Of a DNA stretch of 64,000 bases, positions 34,630-44,347 are shown in pieces. The stretch's first letter is position 1. Each line of letters opens with the position of its first letter. This DNA is from Mactra quadrangularis (lineage: Eukaryota > Mollusca > Bivalvia > Venerida > Mactridae). The stretch spans positions 31,956,011 through 32,020,010 of the forward strand of contig CM046297.1 of assembly GCA_025267735.1 (NCBI GenBank), read 5' to 3'. The position numbers were made by a program, and so were the translations under genes. The notes under the pieces were generated by a model. That model did not search any database, was not told the origin of the DNA, and saw only the letters and a list, made by a program, of their open reading frames with translations.

Positions 34630-34944
34630 TATAAAGCAAAGATGTATTGTATAAAACTGTATGAATGCATTAAGTCTATGGTTAAATACTCTTTTTGCAA
34701 GATAAATATTTGACATGTACAATTGCCCTAAGAACTGAAGTTTTCTGTATTCTATTACTTTTCCCATAGAAGTCATTTGAATTGTAGCTAAAGAATAGTA
34801 ATTACTGGAATTAACCGGAAGTGATTGCATATACAATATCTGTGCGATATTTCAAGCTTAAGCATGTCCGTTTTGGAAGTGTTAAACCACAGCTTACAGC
34901 CATATAAACTCTTTAGAATCACCATGGTGTTGTACAATGTGTTT
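34630..34944. other. Spacer between two minisatellites
   Basis: 315 bp of unique-looking DNA. A minus-strand frame of 86 codons (34576-34836) partly overlaps the minisatellite and is not called as a gene. Confidence 0.5.
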
Positions 34945-37392
34945 GAGGATATGGGTTCATGTCACAAGGATGTATACCATGAGGATATGGGTTCATGTCA
35001 CCTGGATGTATACCATGAGGATAGAAGGATACGGGTTCATGTCACCTGGATTTGTACCATGAAGATACGGGTTCATGTCACCTGGATTTGTACCATGAGG
35101 ATACGGGTTCATGTCACCTGGAAGTATACCATGAGGATACGGGTTCATGTCACCTGGATTTGTACCATGAGGATACGGGTTCATGTCACCTGGAAGTATA
35201 CCATGAGGATACGGGTTCATGTCACCTGGAAGTATACCATGAGGATACGGGTTCATGTCACCTGGATGTATACCATGAGGATACAAGGATACGGGTTCAT
35301 GTCACCTGGATTTGTACCATGAGGATACGGGTTCATGTCACCTGGATTTGTACCATGAGGATACGGGTTCATGTCACCTGGAAGTATACCATGAGGATAC
35401 GGGTTCATGTCACCTGGAAGTATACCATGAGGATACGGGTTCATGTCACCTGGAAGTATACCATGAGGATACGGGTTCATGTCACCTTGAAGTATACCAT
35501 GAGGATACGGGTTCATGTCACCTGGAAGTATACCATGAGGATACAAGGATACGGGTTCATGTCACCTGGATGTATACCATGAGGATACGGGTTCATGTCA
35601 CCTGGAAGTATACCATGAGGATACGGGTTCATGTCACCTGGAAGTATACCATGAGGATACGGGTTCATGTCACCTTGAAGTATACCATGAGGATACGGGT
35701 TCATGTCATCTGGAAGTATACCATGAGGATACAAGGATACGGGTTCATGTCACCTGGATGTATACCATGAGGATACGGGTTCATGTCACCTGGAAGTATA
35801 CCATGAGGATAGGGGTTCATGTCACCTGGAAGTATACCATGAGGATACAAGGATACGGGTTCATGTCACCTCGATGTATACCATGAGGATACGGGTTCAT
35901 GTCACCTGGATGTATACCATGAGGATACGGGTTCATGTCACCTGTATTTATACCATGAGGATACGGGTTCATGTCACCTGGAAGTATACCATGAGGATAC
36001 GGGTTCATGTCACCTGGAAGTATACCATGAGGATACGGGTTCATGTCACCTGGAAGTATACCATGAGGATACGGGTTCATGTCACCTGGAAGTATACCAT
36101 GAGGATACGGGTTCATGTCACCTGGAAGTATACCATGAGGATACAAGGATACGGGTTCATGTCACCTGGATGTATACCATGAGGATACGGGTTCATGTCA
36201 CCTGGAAGTATACCATGAGGATAGGGGTTCATGTCACCTGGAAGTATACCATGAGGATACAAGGATACGGGTTCATGTGTCCTGGATGTATACCATGAGG
36301 ATACGGGTTCATGTCACCTGGATGTATACCATGAGGATACGGGTTCATGTCACCTGGATTTGTACCATGAGGATACGGGTTCATGTCATCTGGATGTATA
36401 CCATGAGGATACGGGTTCATGTCACCTGGAAGTATACCATGAGGATACGGGTTCATGTCACCTGGAATTATACCATGAGGATACGGGTTCATGTCACCTG
36501 GAAGTATACCATGAGGATACGGGTTCATGTCACCTGGAAGTATACCATGAGGATACGGATTCATGTCACCTGGAAGTATACCATGAGGATACAAGGATAC
36601 AGGTTCATGTCACCTGGATGTATACTATGAGGATACGGGTTCATGTCACCTGGATGTATACAATGAGGATACGGGTTCATGTCACCTGGAAGTATACCAT
36701 GAGGATACGGGTTCATGTCACCTGAATGTATACCATGAGGATACGGGTTCATGTCACCTGGAAGTATACCATGAGGATACGGGTTCATGTCACCTGGAAG
36801 TATACCATGAGGATACGGGTTCATGTCACCTGGAAGTATACCATGAGGATACGGGTTCATGTCACCTGGAGGTATACCATGAGGATACAGGTTCATGTCG
36901 CCTGGAAGTATACCATGAGGATACGGGTTCATGTCATCTGGATGTATACCATTAGGATACGGGTTCATGTCACCTGGAAGTATACCATGAGGATACGGGT
37001 TCATGTCACCTGGATGTATACCATGAGGATACGAGTTCATGTCACCTGGAAGTATACCATGAGGATACGGGTTCATGTCACCTGGAAGTATACCATGAGG
37101 ATACAAGGATACGGGTTCATGTCACCTGGATGTATACCATGAGGATACGGGTTCATGTCACCTGGATGTATACCATGAGGATATGGGTTCATGTCACCTG
37201 GATGTATACCATGAGGATACGGGTTCATGTCACCTTGAAGTATACCATGAGGATACGGGTTCATGTCACCTGGATGTGTACCATGAAGATATGGGTTCAT
37301 GTCACCTGGATGTGTACCATGAGGATACGGGTTCATGTCACCTGGATGTGTACCATGAGGATACGGGTTCATGTCACCTGGATGTATACCAT
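34945..37392. repeat. 36-bp minisatellite, 66 copies with nine 8-bp spacers
   Basis: The unit is GAGGATACGGGTTCATGTCA followed by CCTGGAAGTATACCAT (36 bp). The total of 2448 bp equals 66 units plus nine extra 8-bp insertions of AAGGATAC type. These sit at about 35021, 35281, 35541, 35729, 35845, 36141, 36257, 36589 and 37101. Variants change GAAGTATACC to GATGTATACC or GATTTGTACC. Because 36 is a multiple of 3, two plus frames and one minus frame stay open within each block, and each 8-bp insertion breaks them. The overlapping open frames are therefore repeat by-products. Confidence 0.95.
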
Positions 37393-37589
37393 TGGATGTT
37401 TTATGTAGCCATTTTCTCACGTTCCTCAGAGTAAAGTTAGACAGTTGCCAGTCGATGGGGAGTATGTACTTAGTACTTAGTTAATGTATCGTAAAGATTT
37501 ATACACACCAAAACATCACATACATAAGTTATCTTACATCTTTATAAAACAATACCCTGGTATAAGCTTTTTGAGTTGAACTTCATGCT
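37393..37589. other. Short unique stretch
   Basis: No feature seen between the minisatellite and the SINE fragment. Confidence 0.4.
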
Positions 37590-37727
37590 GTAGCAACACA
37601 TTTTATCAGATTTTATCACGGCGGTCAGTCAACCTATTCATCGTTTCTGGAAAGGCAAACTGTCTGTACTTTAACAAGTTACTATGCGCATACTTTCCTC
37701 AGTAACTGACTACTGCCCTACATGATT
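37590..37727 (-). mobile_element. SINE 3' half (antisense), split copy
   Basis: The reverse complement matches the tail and body of the tRNA-Lys SINE up to GCCCTACATGATT. The remainder of the SINE appears at 38491 after the insertion of element E. Confidence 0.65.
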
Positions 37728-38490
37728 AACAGTCCAGGGACAGCGCGCTCCACTTTTCGGGTGTTTTGTTCATGACAAGGCTTATCTTTAAACAAGAATG
37801 ATTTAAAGGCAGGACTTAATTATTGAAAGGAAATAAATCAGTCAAACAATAATTACCAATTCATATATAAGTAAAATATAAAAGGGGCATAACTCCTAAA
37901 ACATTCATCCATAGTAACATAGTAATATTTTTACAAGGAACTATAAATATTTTAATTCAACAAATTTCAACATTAAAGTAAAGGAGCATAACTTAAAAAT
38001 CATCAAGAGTTATGTCCCTTTGTAGTCATGTAGGTGTAGTACTGATGAATAGGCATACTAACTGTCATTTAAATATCTTGATGAGTATTGAAAATATTTC
38101 ACTTCAAAGTACTTTAACCCTAATTAAAAAGTTGAAAAGGGGCACAGCTCTACAAAAAATCATCAAGAGTTACATCTCTTTGTAGTCGAGTAGATGTAGT
38201 ACTGATGATAAAGCATACTTACTTTCTATCTAACAAAATATATTCAGTTTGAGCAAACTTTAAACTTAAATATTTGAGTATAAAGGGAATAACTCGGAAA
38301 GTAATTCATCCAGAATTATGTCCCTTTGTTGTCCCATAGATGTAGAACTGATGAATAAGCATACCAACTTTCATTCAAATATATTTGTAAGTACTAAATA
38401 TATCACATTAGAACAAATCTTAAATGTTACAATATAAAGGGGCATAACTTCAAATATAATTCATCCACAGTTTCGTCCCTTTCTGATATG
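37728..38490 (-). mobile_element. Element E copy inserted in a SINE
   Basis: Begins CAGTCCAGGGACAGCGCGCT and CTTTTCGGGTGTTTTG, the inverse of the right end of the copy at 5488-5880. It contains four to five hairpin units about 150 bp apart (near 37882, 37980, 38137, 38283 and 38437), each pairing GGGGCATAACT-like with AGTTATGTCCCTTT-like words. The other end is missing or degraded. Confidence 0.6.
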
Positions 38491-38605
38491 TATAAAGAGG
38501 GAGAATATCCGTAGAAATCATTTGAAGACCAAACTTTGCAAAAGTATGCCCCACTCTGGAATGGAACCCACGACCAATCAAATTAGTTGGGCGTTTTCTG
38601 TCATC
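38491..38605 (-). mobile_element. SINE 5' half (antisense), split copy
   Basis: GAGGGAGAATATCCGTAGAA through GGAATGGAACCCACGACC corresponds to the head-proximal part of the SINE broken at 37727. Confidence 0.65.
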
Positions 38606-39046
38606 TGTTCAAAACAATACCCTGACAATAACCTGACATAAGTATACGAACATTTTACTCTGATTTACTTTTGTTTCAAGCAGTCACCTAATAAAGCAGA
38701 CATTTGTTTGTTCATCTTGATAGACAATTTGCACATGCTGTACTGTATTCGAAATTACAAAGTACATAAAGGATTTATTTGTTACAGTCGAAGTTTTATG
38801 CTTATGCACGCTAACAGACTAGAGGCAATTTACTCAAGGCAATTTATTAGCTTTTCTGAATCTATTTCTCCGCTAATAGCAGCTGAAATATTTGTGCAAC
38901 TGATTTTTACCGCCTTTGTGGTCACCCTTGTACACCTAGGTATAATGAAGCAACCGTGTGTCTTTTTTTATCAGTGCCTTTAGTTAGGTTTCAAAACTGA
39001 GACCCTCGATCCCTAAGCGTGCGTCCTACCATACATGATGAAACTA
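38606..39046. other. Intronic DNA with an unrecognised 91-codon frame
   Basis: A plus-strand frame at 38708-38983 has no visible domain, promoter or splice context and is not called as a gene. Confidence 0.35.
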
Positions 39047-39047
39047 T

Positions 39048-39260
39048 TGGGCCCGATTGCATAATTCTAGTCTAAAGATAACCAGAGTTTAAACCCTTTC
39101 CATTGCATAAATGTAGTTTAATTAGTCTCAGACTAAGCAAAAAACTGGTTGGATTGCATAAATACAGTTTAGGCAAAACCTGAGTTTATATTTAGTCTAA
39201 CACACCATTAAAATTAAACCTGCGATGGGGGTAGTTTAAGGCTGAGTTTTAGAAAATATA
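39048..39260 (+). repeat. GGGCCCGATTGCATAA-type repeat end
   Basis: It begins GGGCCCGATTGCATAATTC and repeats ATTGCATAAAT and AGTCTAA words. The layout resembles the GGCCCGGTTTCACGAA terminus at 3889 and 59413 with different sequence, so it may be a related transposon end. The other end is not found. Confidence 0.35.
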
Positions 39261-39892
39261 TCAGTTTTGTGAGTTTAAAAAAATGGCTGCCCACATATTG
39301 CAACGGATAAATTTCAATAGAATGTGCAGCTCGTATTTGAGAAATTTAACCTTGATGTGTAAAAAGTTCTTACGAATAATATTTATCACTTTTATACAAG
39401 ATTCCTTCTCCGGTACTAAGTAATAAGAATAAAGTTTTCGTGCATAGAAACAAAGAAATGGCTTCAAAACAAAATTCGAACCAACACCGATGATACAAGT
39501 CTACCGTCATAGCTGATTAGCTATAGTCACACATCGGGGTAAACTTGTAATATTATCGATGTAATATCGATGAAGTATATAATTCTTTATAGAGATTTGT
39601 ATGTTTCTTTCCATTAGTGATTGTTCAGGTAAATGCACATGGCTTGTTGGGAGCTGTAAGGATACCTCAATATTGCAGAATACAGACACGTTGTTATCGC
39701 GTAAATGGAATAGGTCTGAAACCCGATACATACTAGAACCATAATAGGAGCTCAAAATAACGCAATAATAATAATATTGATTATATGATTAATTTTGCGT
39801 TCACACAAGAGATTTTGATGATTTTTTACGAAAAAAGGGAAAAAGTGCGGTTAAAATTTTGTTTTCATAAACATGCTCAGCCAACTTTACAA
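39261..39892. other. AT-rich intronic DNA
   Basis: Short minus-strand frames at 39261-39467 and 39507-39755 lack recognisable features. Confidence 0.35.
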
Positions 39893-39980
39893 TCATTGCC
39901 GAGTGGTTACGACGTTGGACTGGAAATTATTGGACCGCCAGCCCGGCATTTATTCGAATCCCAACGAAAACCTTGTTGTT
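39893..39980 (+). repeat. tRNA-Ser-like SINE head
   Basis: GCCGAGTGGTTACGACGTTG is a good tRNA-Ser-type A-box region, and ATTCGAATCCC forms the B box about 65 nt later. It resembles the head at 7101. No acceptor stem forms, so it is not a tRNA gene. Confidence 0.5.
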
Positions 39981-41301
39981 TCTTAGAGCTAAATCTTTTT
40001 TTCTGCTAGTTTAGAACTGGGGAAACAGAAAGCAAACTCGAATATGATTAATCTTAGTTGTTCGAGGGTCGATCAACAAACGTGCAACTTGCTATAAAAC
40101 TAATTGCAACTCGACATATTTGAAAACCTTATAATGTAGTTCAATAACTCAGCTTTAACACAGGTACAACTTTTCAGGATAATACAACTAAGCTAATGCA
40201 TTTGATCTGATATTTTATCAATTCAAACAGGGAGTAATTATATTTGTACCAAGTTAATCGACACATGTCAGTGCTGTTCAGACCATTTTGAGACCAAACT
40301 TGGGTCCATTTCCTTCCCCAAAAGTATGTATTTTCGTCTTCCCTGAAGCAAACTTCTCATGTTCTTAATTAAAGTTTCGTACACTCAATTTTGCTAAATT
40401 CTTATGTTTCATTTAGATACCTCAGTGGATTTTACGGCTTCGGTGGTTGAAATTTTATATAAGAAGACTGAAATGATCCTTGAAAAATGTAACTTTGATA
40501 GTGGATGCTTTCTAAAGAATTGAAAATGAAGAAAATTGCCCTCACCCAATTTCATTTTTGTCGCTATTTTCCCCACAAAAAGACATTGTCTCCTTTCACA
40601 TAAAAGTGAAAATAAACGCTGTCTATCTTATGACATTATGGGTAGTCATGACAAGACTCAGTTTAACATCTTCATACATGAAATGTTCATGAGTCATCAA
40701 TTATAGCTTTAAAACCTTTTCAATATCAATGTTGTCAGAGACTATAATTAGTGTCAATTTTTTTTATCTATTTTTTTTTATATTTTGTATATTCAGAGCC
40801 GAGTTTTTTCGGCGTAGCTGTCTAAGCTGGATTTTGACCTACATTTCTGTATAATGACGTCTGTCTGGGGATTTTGGAAATCCGCCGTTCTATTGGATGA
40901 TTTTATAAGCACTGAAAATGACGTACGGGGGAAACAGAGAAAATCCCCTCTTCGATTGGATGGCCCTGACACGCGCGAAAAAAATAAAGGCCACACTATT
41001 GTAATGCAGTGTTTTACGAAATTTTGCTTCGTTCGTAGATTATTTTTTTTGGGTAGACTTCTATTGCTTTCCAAAGTGTTTTTTTTTATATTGTAACAAT
41101 AAAAAGTACGTGTCAAACACAATATTTTATGGGCAAAATGAATTACGTCTCCAGATGTGAACCGGTTTCTAGTAAAAAGTCTGACATAATACCCAATAAT
41201 TATTAAGTTAGACTCACAACGTCCAGTTTCCGGGGTTTACACTTTGAGAGTCACAGCTCCACATATATTTATTAATCCGCAGAGTTATTGATACGTAACT
41301 T
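39981..41301. other. Intronic DNA with no supported gene
   Basis: 40793-41122 contains an open frame on the minus strand (109 codons) and another on the plus strand. The segment is somewhat GC-richer, with two ATTGGATG words and CACGCGCG, but has no protein-family features. It may be part of an unrecognised repeat. Confidence 0.35.
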
Positions 41302-41305
41302 TTAA

Positions 41306-42762
41306 GGTTCTGGAACTGTAACTAACTTCGGTAAACTTCGACACTTGATACAATCCGGTTTTTTCCCGATTACCTATCTTCGTCAAGTTTCGTAATTGCT
41401 ATTTTTAGAAATTTTCACCACGTGACGTGGGTTTTTCCAGAAGTCATAGGGTAACGCATTTTCCGAAAATGGCGAAACCAGACGCTCTACAGCGTGATCG
41501 TAGTTAGTTATCTAAAAATAATGGTTTATCGACATAACAACAATGAAAAGCCGTAGTGGATCATAACTTTTGCGTTGATTCTGTTTGTACAGGTGTAAAA
41601 TACATTTTTTTCATCTTTTTTGCGATGTAAATTGGGTATGACTGAAACACGAAATGGAGATTTTGAGGCGAAATGGACGAAATGGAGAATTTGGGGCAAA
41701 ACGGGGTTTTGATTGTTTAATCTATTTTGTGTACTGAAAATGAACAATTAAAGGTAAAATAAACTACACAAATATCGAAAAACTAGAAAGAATGTTTAAC
41801 TTATATTGATTTATTGCCGAATTCCCACAAATAATCGTACCAAAGTCAGCATATAAAGACAAAATCGTTGCACATTTTCTGTTTTTAATATCATCATATT
41901 CTAATTATAAAAAAACAATACAATAAACAGCATAATTTGAAAGCTAAGGCACATAATATGCCAACATTACTAACTCTAGTGTCCAACTGTTAGTGCAAAA
42001 AACGACAAAAGCAGAAAACATAGCTGGTACAAGTTTAATCCCCAAATAGTCCCCTCAAGCTTGGCAAAAAGCAATGGAGAGAAGGTTTTTATATGATAAT
42101 GCAGAGTTTAACATACATTTTCCATCTCAAATACCAATTTTAGATGATATATTTGTATAAAGTAGTATTATTTGTAATTGACCATTTTGACGTTATTTTT
42201 CTCTATAAAATCTCTTGCAGTTTCAGTACAGTAATCTAATACAAATTCTTATAAAAAATTTTAGAAACGTTAAAATTTCTTAAATTTTTCATTATATGGG
42301 CAGTTAATACTGCAGAAAATTTTAAAACTAGTTGCATGTGTCTAACTAACTTCTAACTTGAGATATTTGCTTTTAAAGATAGGGTAAATTTTTTAACATT
42401 CTCAAAAACTCGGATTTTTGCTTGGGGGTACATGTATGCAAATCTCTGTATTTTTATATGTTTTTGTCCAAAGTGTAACCTGGTTGCTCTGATTTGTCAT
42501 TACATGACTGTATAACAAGAAAATGGATTAAAACTTGGAAATAAAACAGCAGAATTTGAAAAAAAAGTTCTTTCACTTTTTGTCCCAGTACAATTTACGG
42601 TCTTTCTGAAAATGAAGGGTCACGTTATAAAAATGCACATAACTTAAGTTACAAAAGGTAAATTTCTTTAAAATTTCAGCATTCAATGTCTTTAATAGTA
42701 TAGATTCAAGAAACAATATCAGTATAAGAATTGTGGAAGGTCACCATTACAGTTCCAGAACC
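41306..42762. mobile_element. TTAA-flanked non-autonomous transposon (piggyBac-like)
   Basis: Terminal inverted repeats GGTTCTGGAACTGTAA at left and TTACAGTTCCAGAACC at right are each flanked directly by TTAA (41302-41305 and 42763-42766). A TTAA target duplication is the hallmark of piggyBac-type elements. The 1457-bp interior has no transposase frame. TIRs are about 16 bp. Confidence 0.75.
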
Positions 42763-42769
42763 TTAAGAA

Positions 42770-43216
42770 TAAATTCATAATTTTTGTTTTTTAGCATTAA
42801 TGAATAGGTTTTCACAATGCAATTCTCAAAAATCTTCTTGTCTGAAACTACAAGGCCTAGAGCTTTCATATTTGGTATATAACATCATCTAGAGGTCCTC
42901 CATCACAGTTGTTCAAATTATGCCCCTGGGTCAAAATTGACCCCACCCCATGAATCACAATATTACATTGAATTATATAAGGAAAAGTTCAAACAACATC
43001 TTCTCTTGAACCGCTTATGATAATTTGCCCAAACTCAACAGGAATGGTCCGTGGGTGGTTCCCTACCAAAATTGTTCAAATAGGTCTGATTGGTTGGATA
43101 AGTAGGTCACTGGGTCAAAAAATAGGTTTTAACATTAGTGGTCCTCTGTAAATGGCTCTTCTGTGACCTTTGACCTTTTCCTCAGGTGAGCACCCAGGGC
43201 CCTTTGGGCCCTCTTG
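42770..43216 (+). mobile_element. Dispersed repeat ending in a GGGCCC hairpin
   Basis: The right end is AGGGCCC-TTT-GGGCCCT (43196-43212) followed by CTTG. Upstream it contains CAAGGCCTAGAGCTTTCATA and ATTATGCCCCTGGGTCAAAA, words I associate with abundant bivalve repeats. A terminal hairpin close to a CT-rich end suggests a Helitron-like (Helentron) non-autonomous element, but the canonical CTRR end is not present. Confidence 0.5.
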
Positions 43217-44207
43217 TTTTTAAATCGACGCCGTTTGTCTTTTTTAAAGACATTTCTTGTTTATATTTTTTTTTGGATAAAACTGTTTTTACTAAGTCAA
43301 TGATGACTATTAAATGGCATTATACTTCGGTATTATTTGTGTTATAATGTATCATTTAAAAAAATAAAATGCATGCAACTTTTTACTGTTTGATAATATG
43401 TTTAAACATGAATTAAAGTGTTATACAGGTATAAATTCGTCGTAATATTGACAACAATAATAAACTATAACAAAAAAACCAACAACATTAATATTGGAGA
43501 TTTACCTTCAATTTCATAGGTGAATGCAGTAAGACCAAACCCCCTAAAAGTTTAAAAATACTGGGAAATAAAAAAATGAATAATTAAAATCAAAATGACA
43601 CAATGTTATGACTATCACGTGAACGTACATTACCTTCAATGGAAGTAAATGTCCCGAAACCTAAACTTGATAAGGGAACTTTGGAGTGTTTCACCTTTGA
43701 AACATTTGATTATGTTTGTTTATGTTATATTTGTACATAATAAATATAAGTATCTTTTTAAATTCACTTTTTGAGAAGTTACTCGTCTATTTGTGTATCT
43801 GGCTTTTACTCCTTTTCGTCCTTTTTAAAATGTTTTTATAGTTTCTATTTCAATACCATTCTCCCACAACTATGTATATTCAAAGTTTTGTAATGTACAA
43901 TCTTAGTTTTAACAAATTTCTGTTTCTGTAATTAACCTCCACGGTTGAGTGATTAATGATGCTGCATTTAAATCAATGTAACCTCTTGAAGAAATAAGGG
44001 TCTTGGATTTAGTCCAGGTTTCGACAATTTTTAAGTGAGACAATATGCAGTAGGAACTGGGAATTGTAGTTTAACCAAGGTAATCAAGACCAACACTTGC
44101 CAAGGTAACCAAGACCAACACTTGCCCAGGTAAACTGTTGGCCTCTTTCGTCTGTGGAAAAGGAATGTAAAATGTTTCTCGCAATTGTTTTCTTTCAATA
44201 TTTTCAG
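43217..44207. other. End of intron 1
   Basis: AT-rich DNA. Near 44078-44128 the word CCAAGGTAA(C/T)CAAGACCAACACTTGCC is tandemly duplicated. A pyrimidine-rich tract and TTTTCAG precede exon 2. Confidence 0.5.
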
Positions 44208-44347
44208 CAATAGTTGTGACGTCATACGATACGTCGACAGCCGATTCCTTACACACAGCCTTGACATTGGGGTACAATGAATATGTTCGACCTTCTAGTA
44301 ACACGACAGTGACTGTGAAGTTAGGTCTACTCAGCGTTAATGTTTTG
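44208..44347 (+). CDS. Receptor exon 2: N-terminal ligand-binding domain
   Basis: The acceptor TTTTCAG and donor GTAAGT delimit 140 nt. The split codon GCA (Ala) joins exon 1, then 46 codons run to residue 62. The peptide contains ADSLHTALTLGYNEYVRPSS then NTTVTVKLGLLSVNVL. This is the family pattern: an N-terminal helix, YNxYVRP, then the first beta strand VxVxxGLxLxxxxxL. NTT is a possible N-glycosylation site. It ends in phase 0, as required by the 45-nt exon 3. This exon alone identifies the gene as nicotinic-receptor-like. Confidence 0.93.

Larger units (their letters stand above)
9493..44207 (+). other. Putative intron 1 (about 34.7 kb)
   Basis: It runs from donor GTAAGT to an acceptor preceded by TTTTCAG at 44207. 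It is filled with the transposons and satellites listed separately and shows no other convincing host exon. It exists only if exon 1 is assigned correctly. Confidence 0.45.

Noticed and set aside
34945..37392. CRISPR-like regular repeats
   Set aside because: The monomers are directly contiguous with no unique spacers, and the context is eukaryotic.
34825..37434. Many overlapping open frames of 73-181 codons on both strands
   Set aside because: They are created by a stop-free 36-bp monomer. Frames end at each 8-bp spacer, and identical peptides occur on opposite strands, so they are not genes.
40793..41122. 109-codon minus-strand frame
   Set aside because: Low-complexity stretches, an overlapping plus-strand frame of similar length and no family features.
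43196..43216. Rho-independent-style terminator (GC hairpin followed by T-run)
   Set aside because: The GGGCCC hairpin with trailing T residues looks like one, but the context is a eukaryotic intron and the motif is the end of a dispersed repeat.
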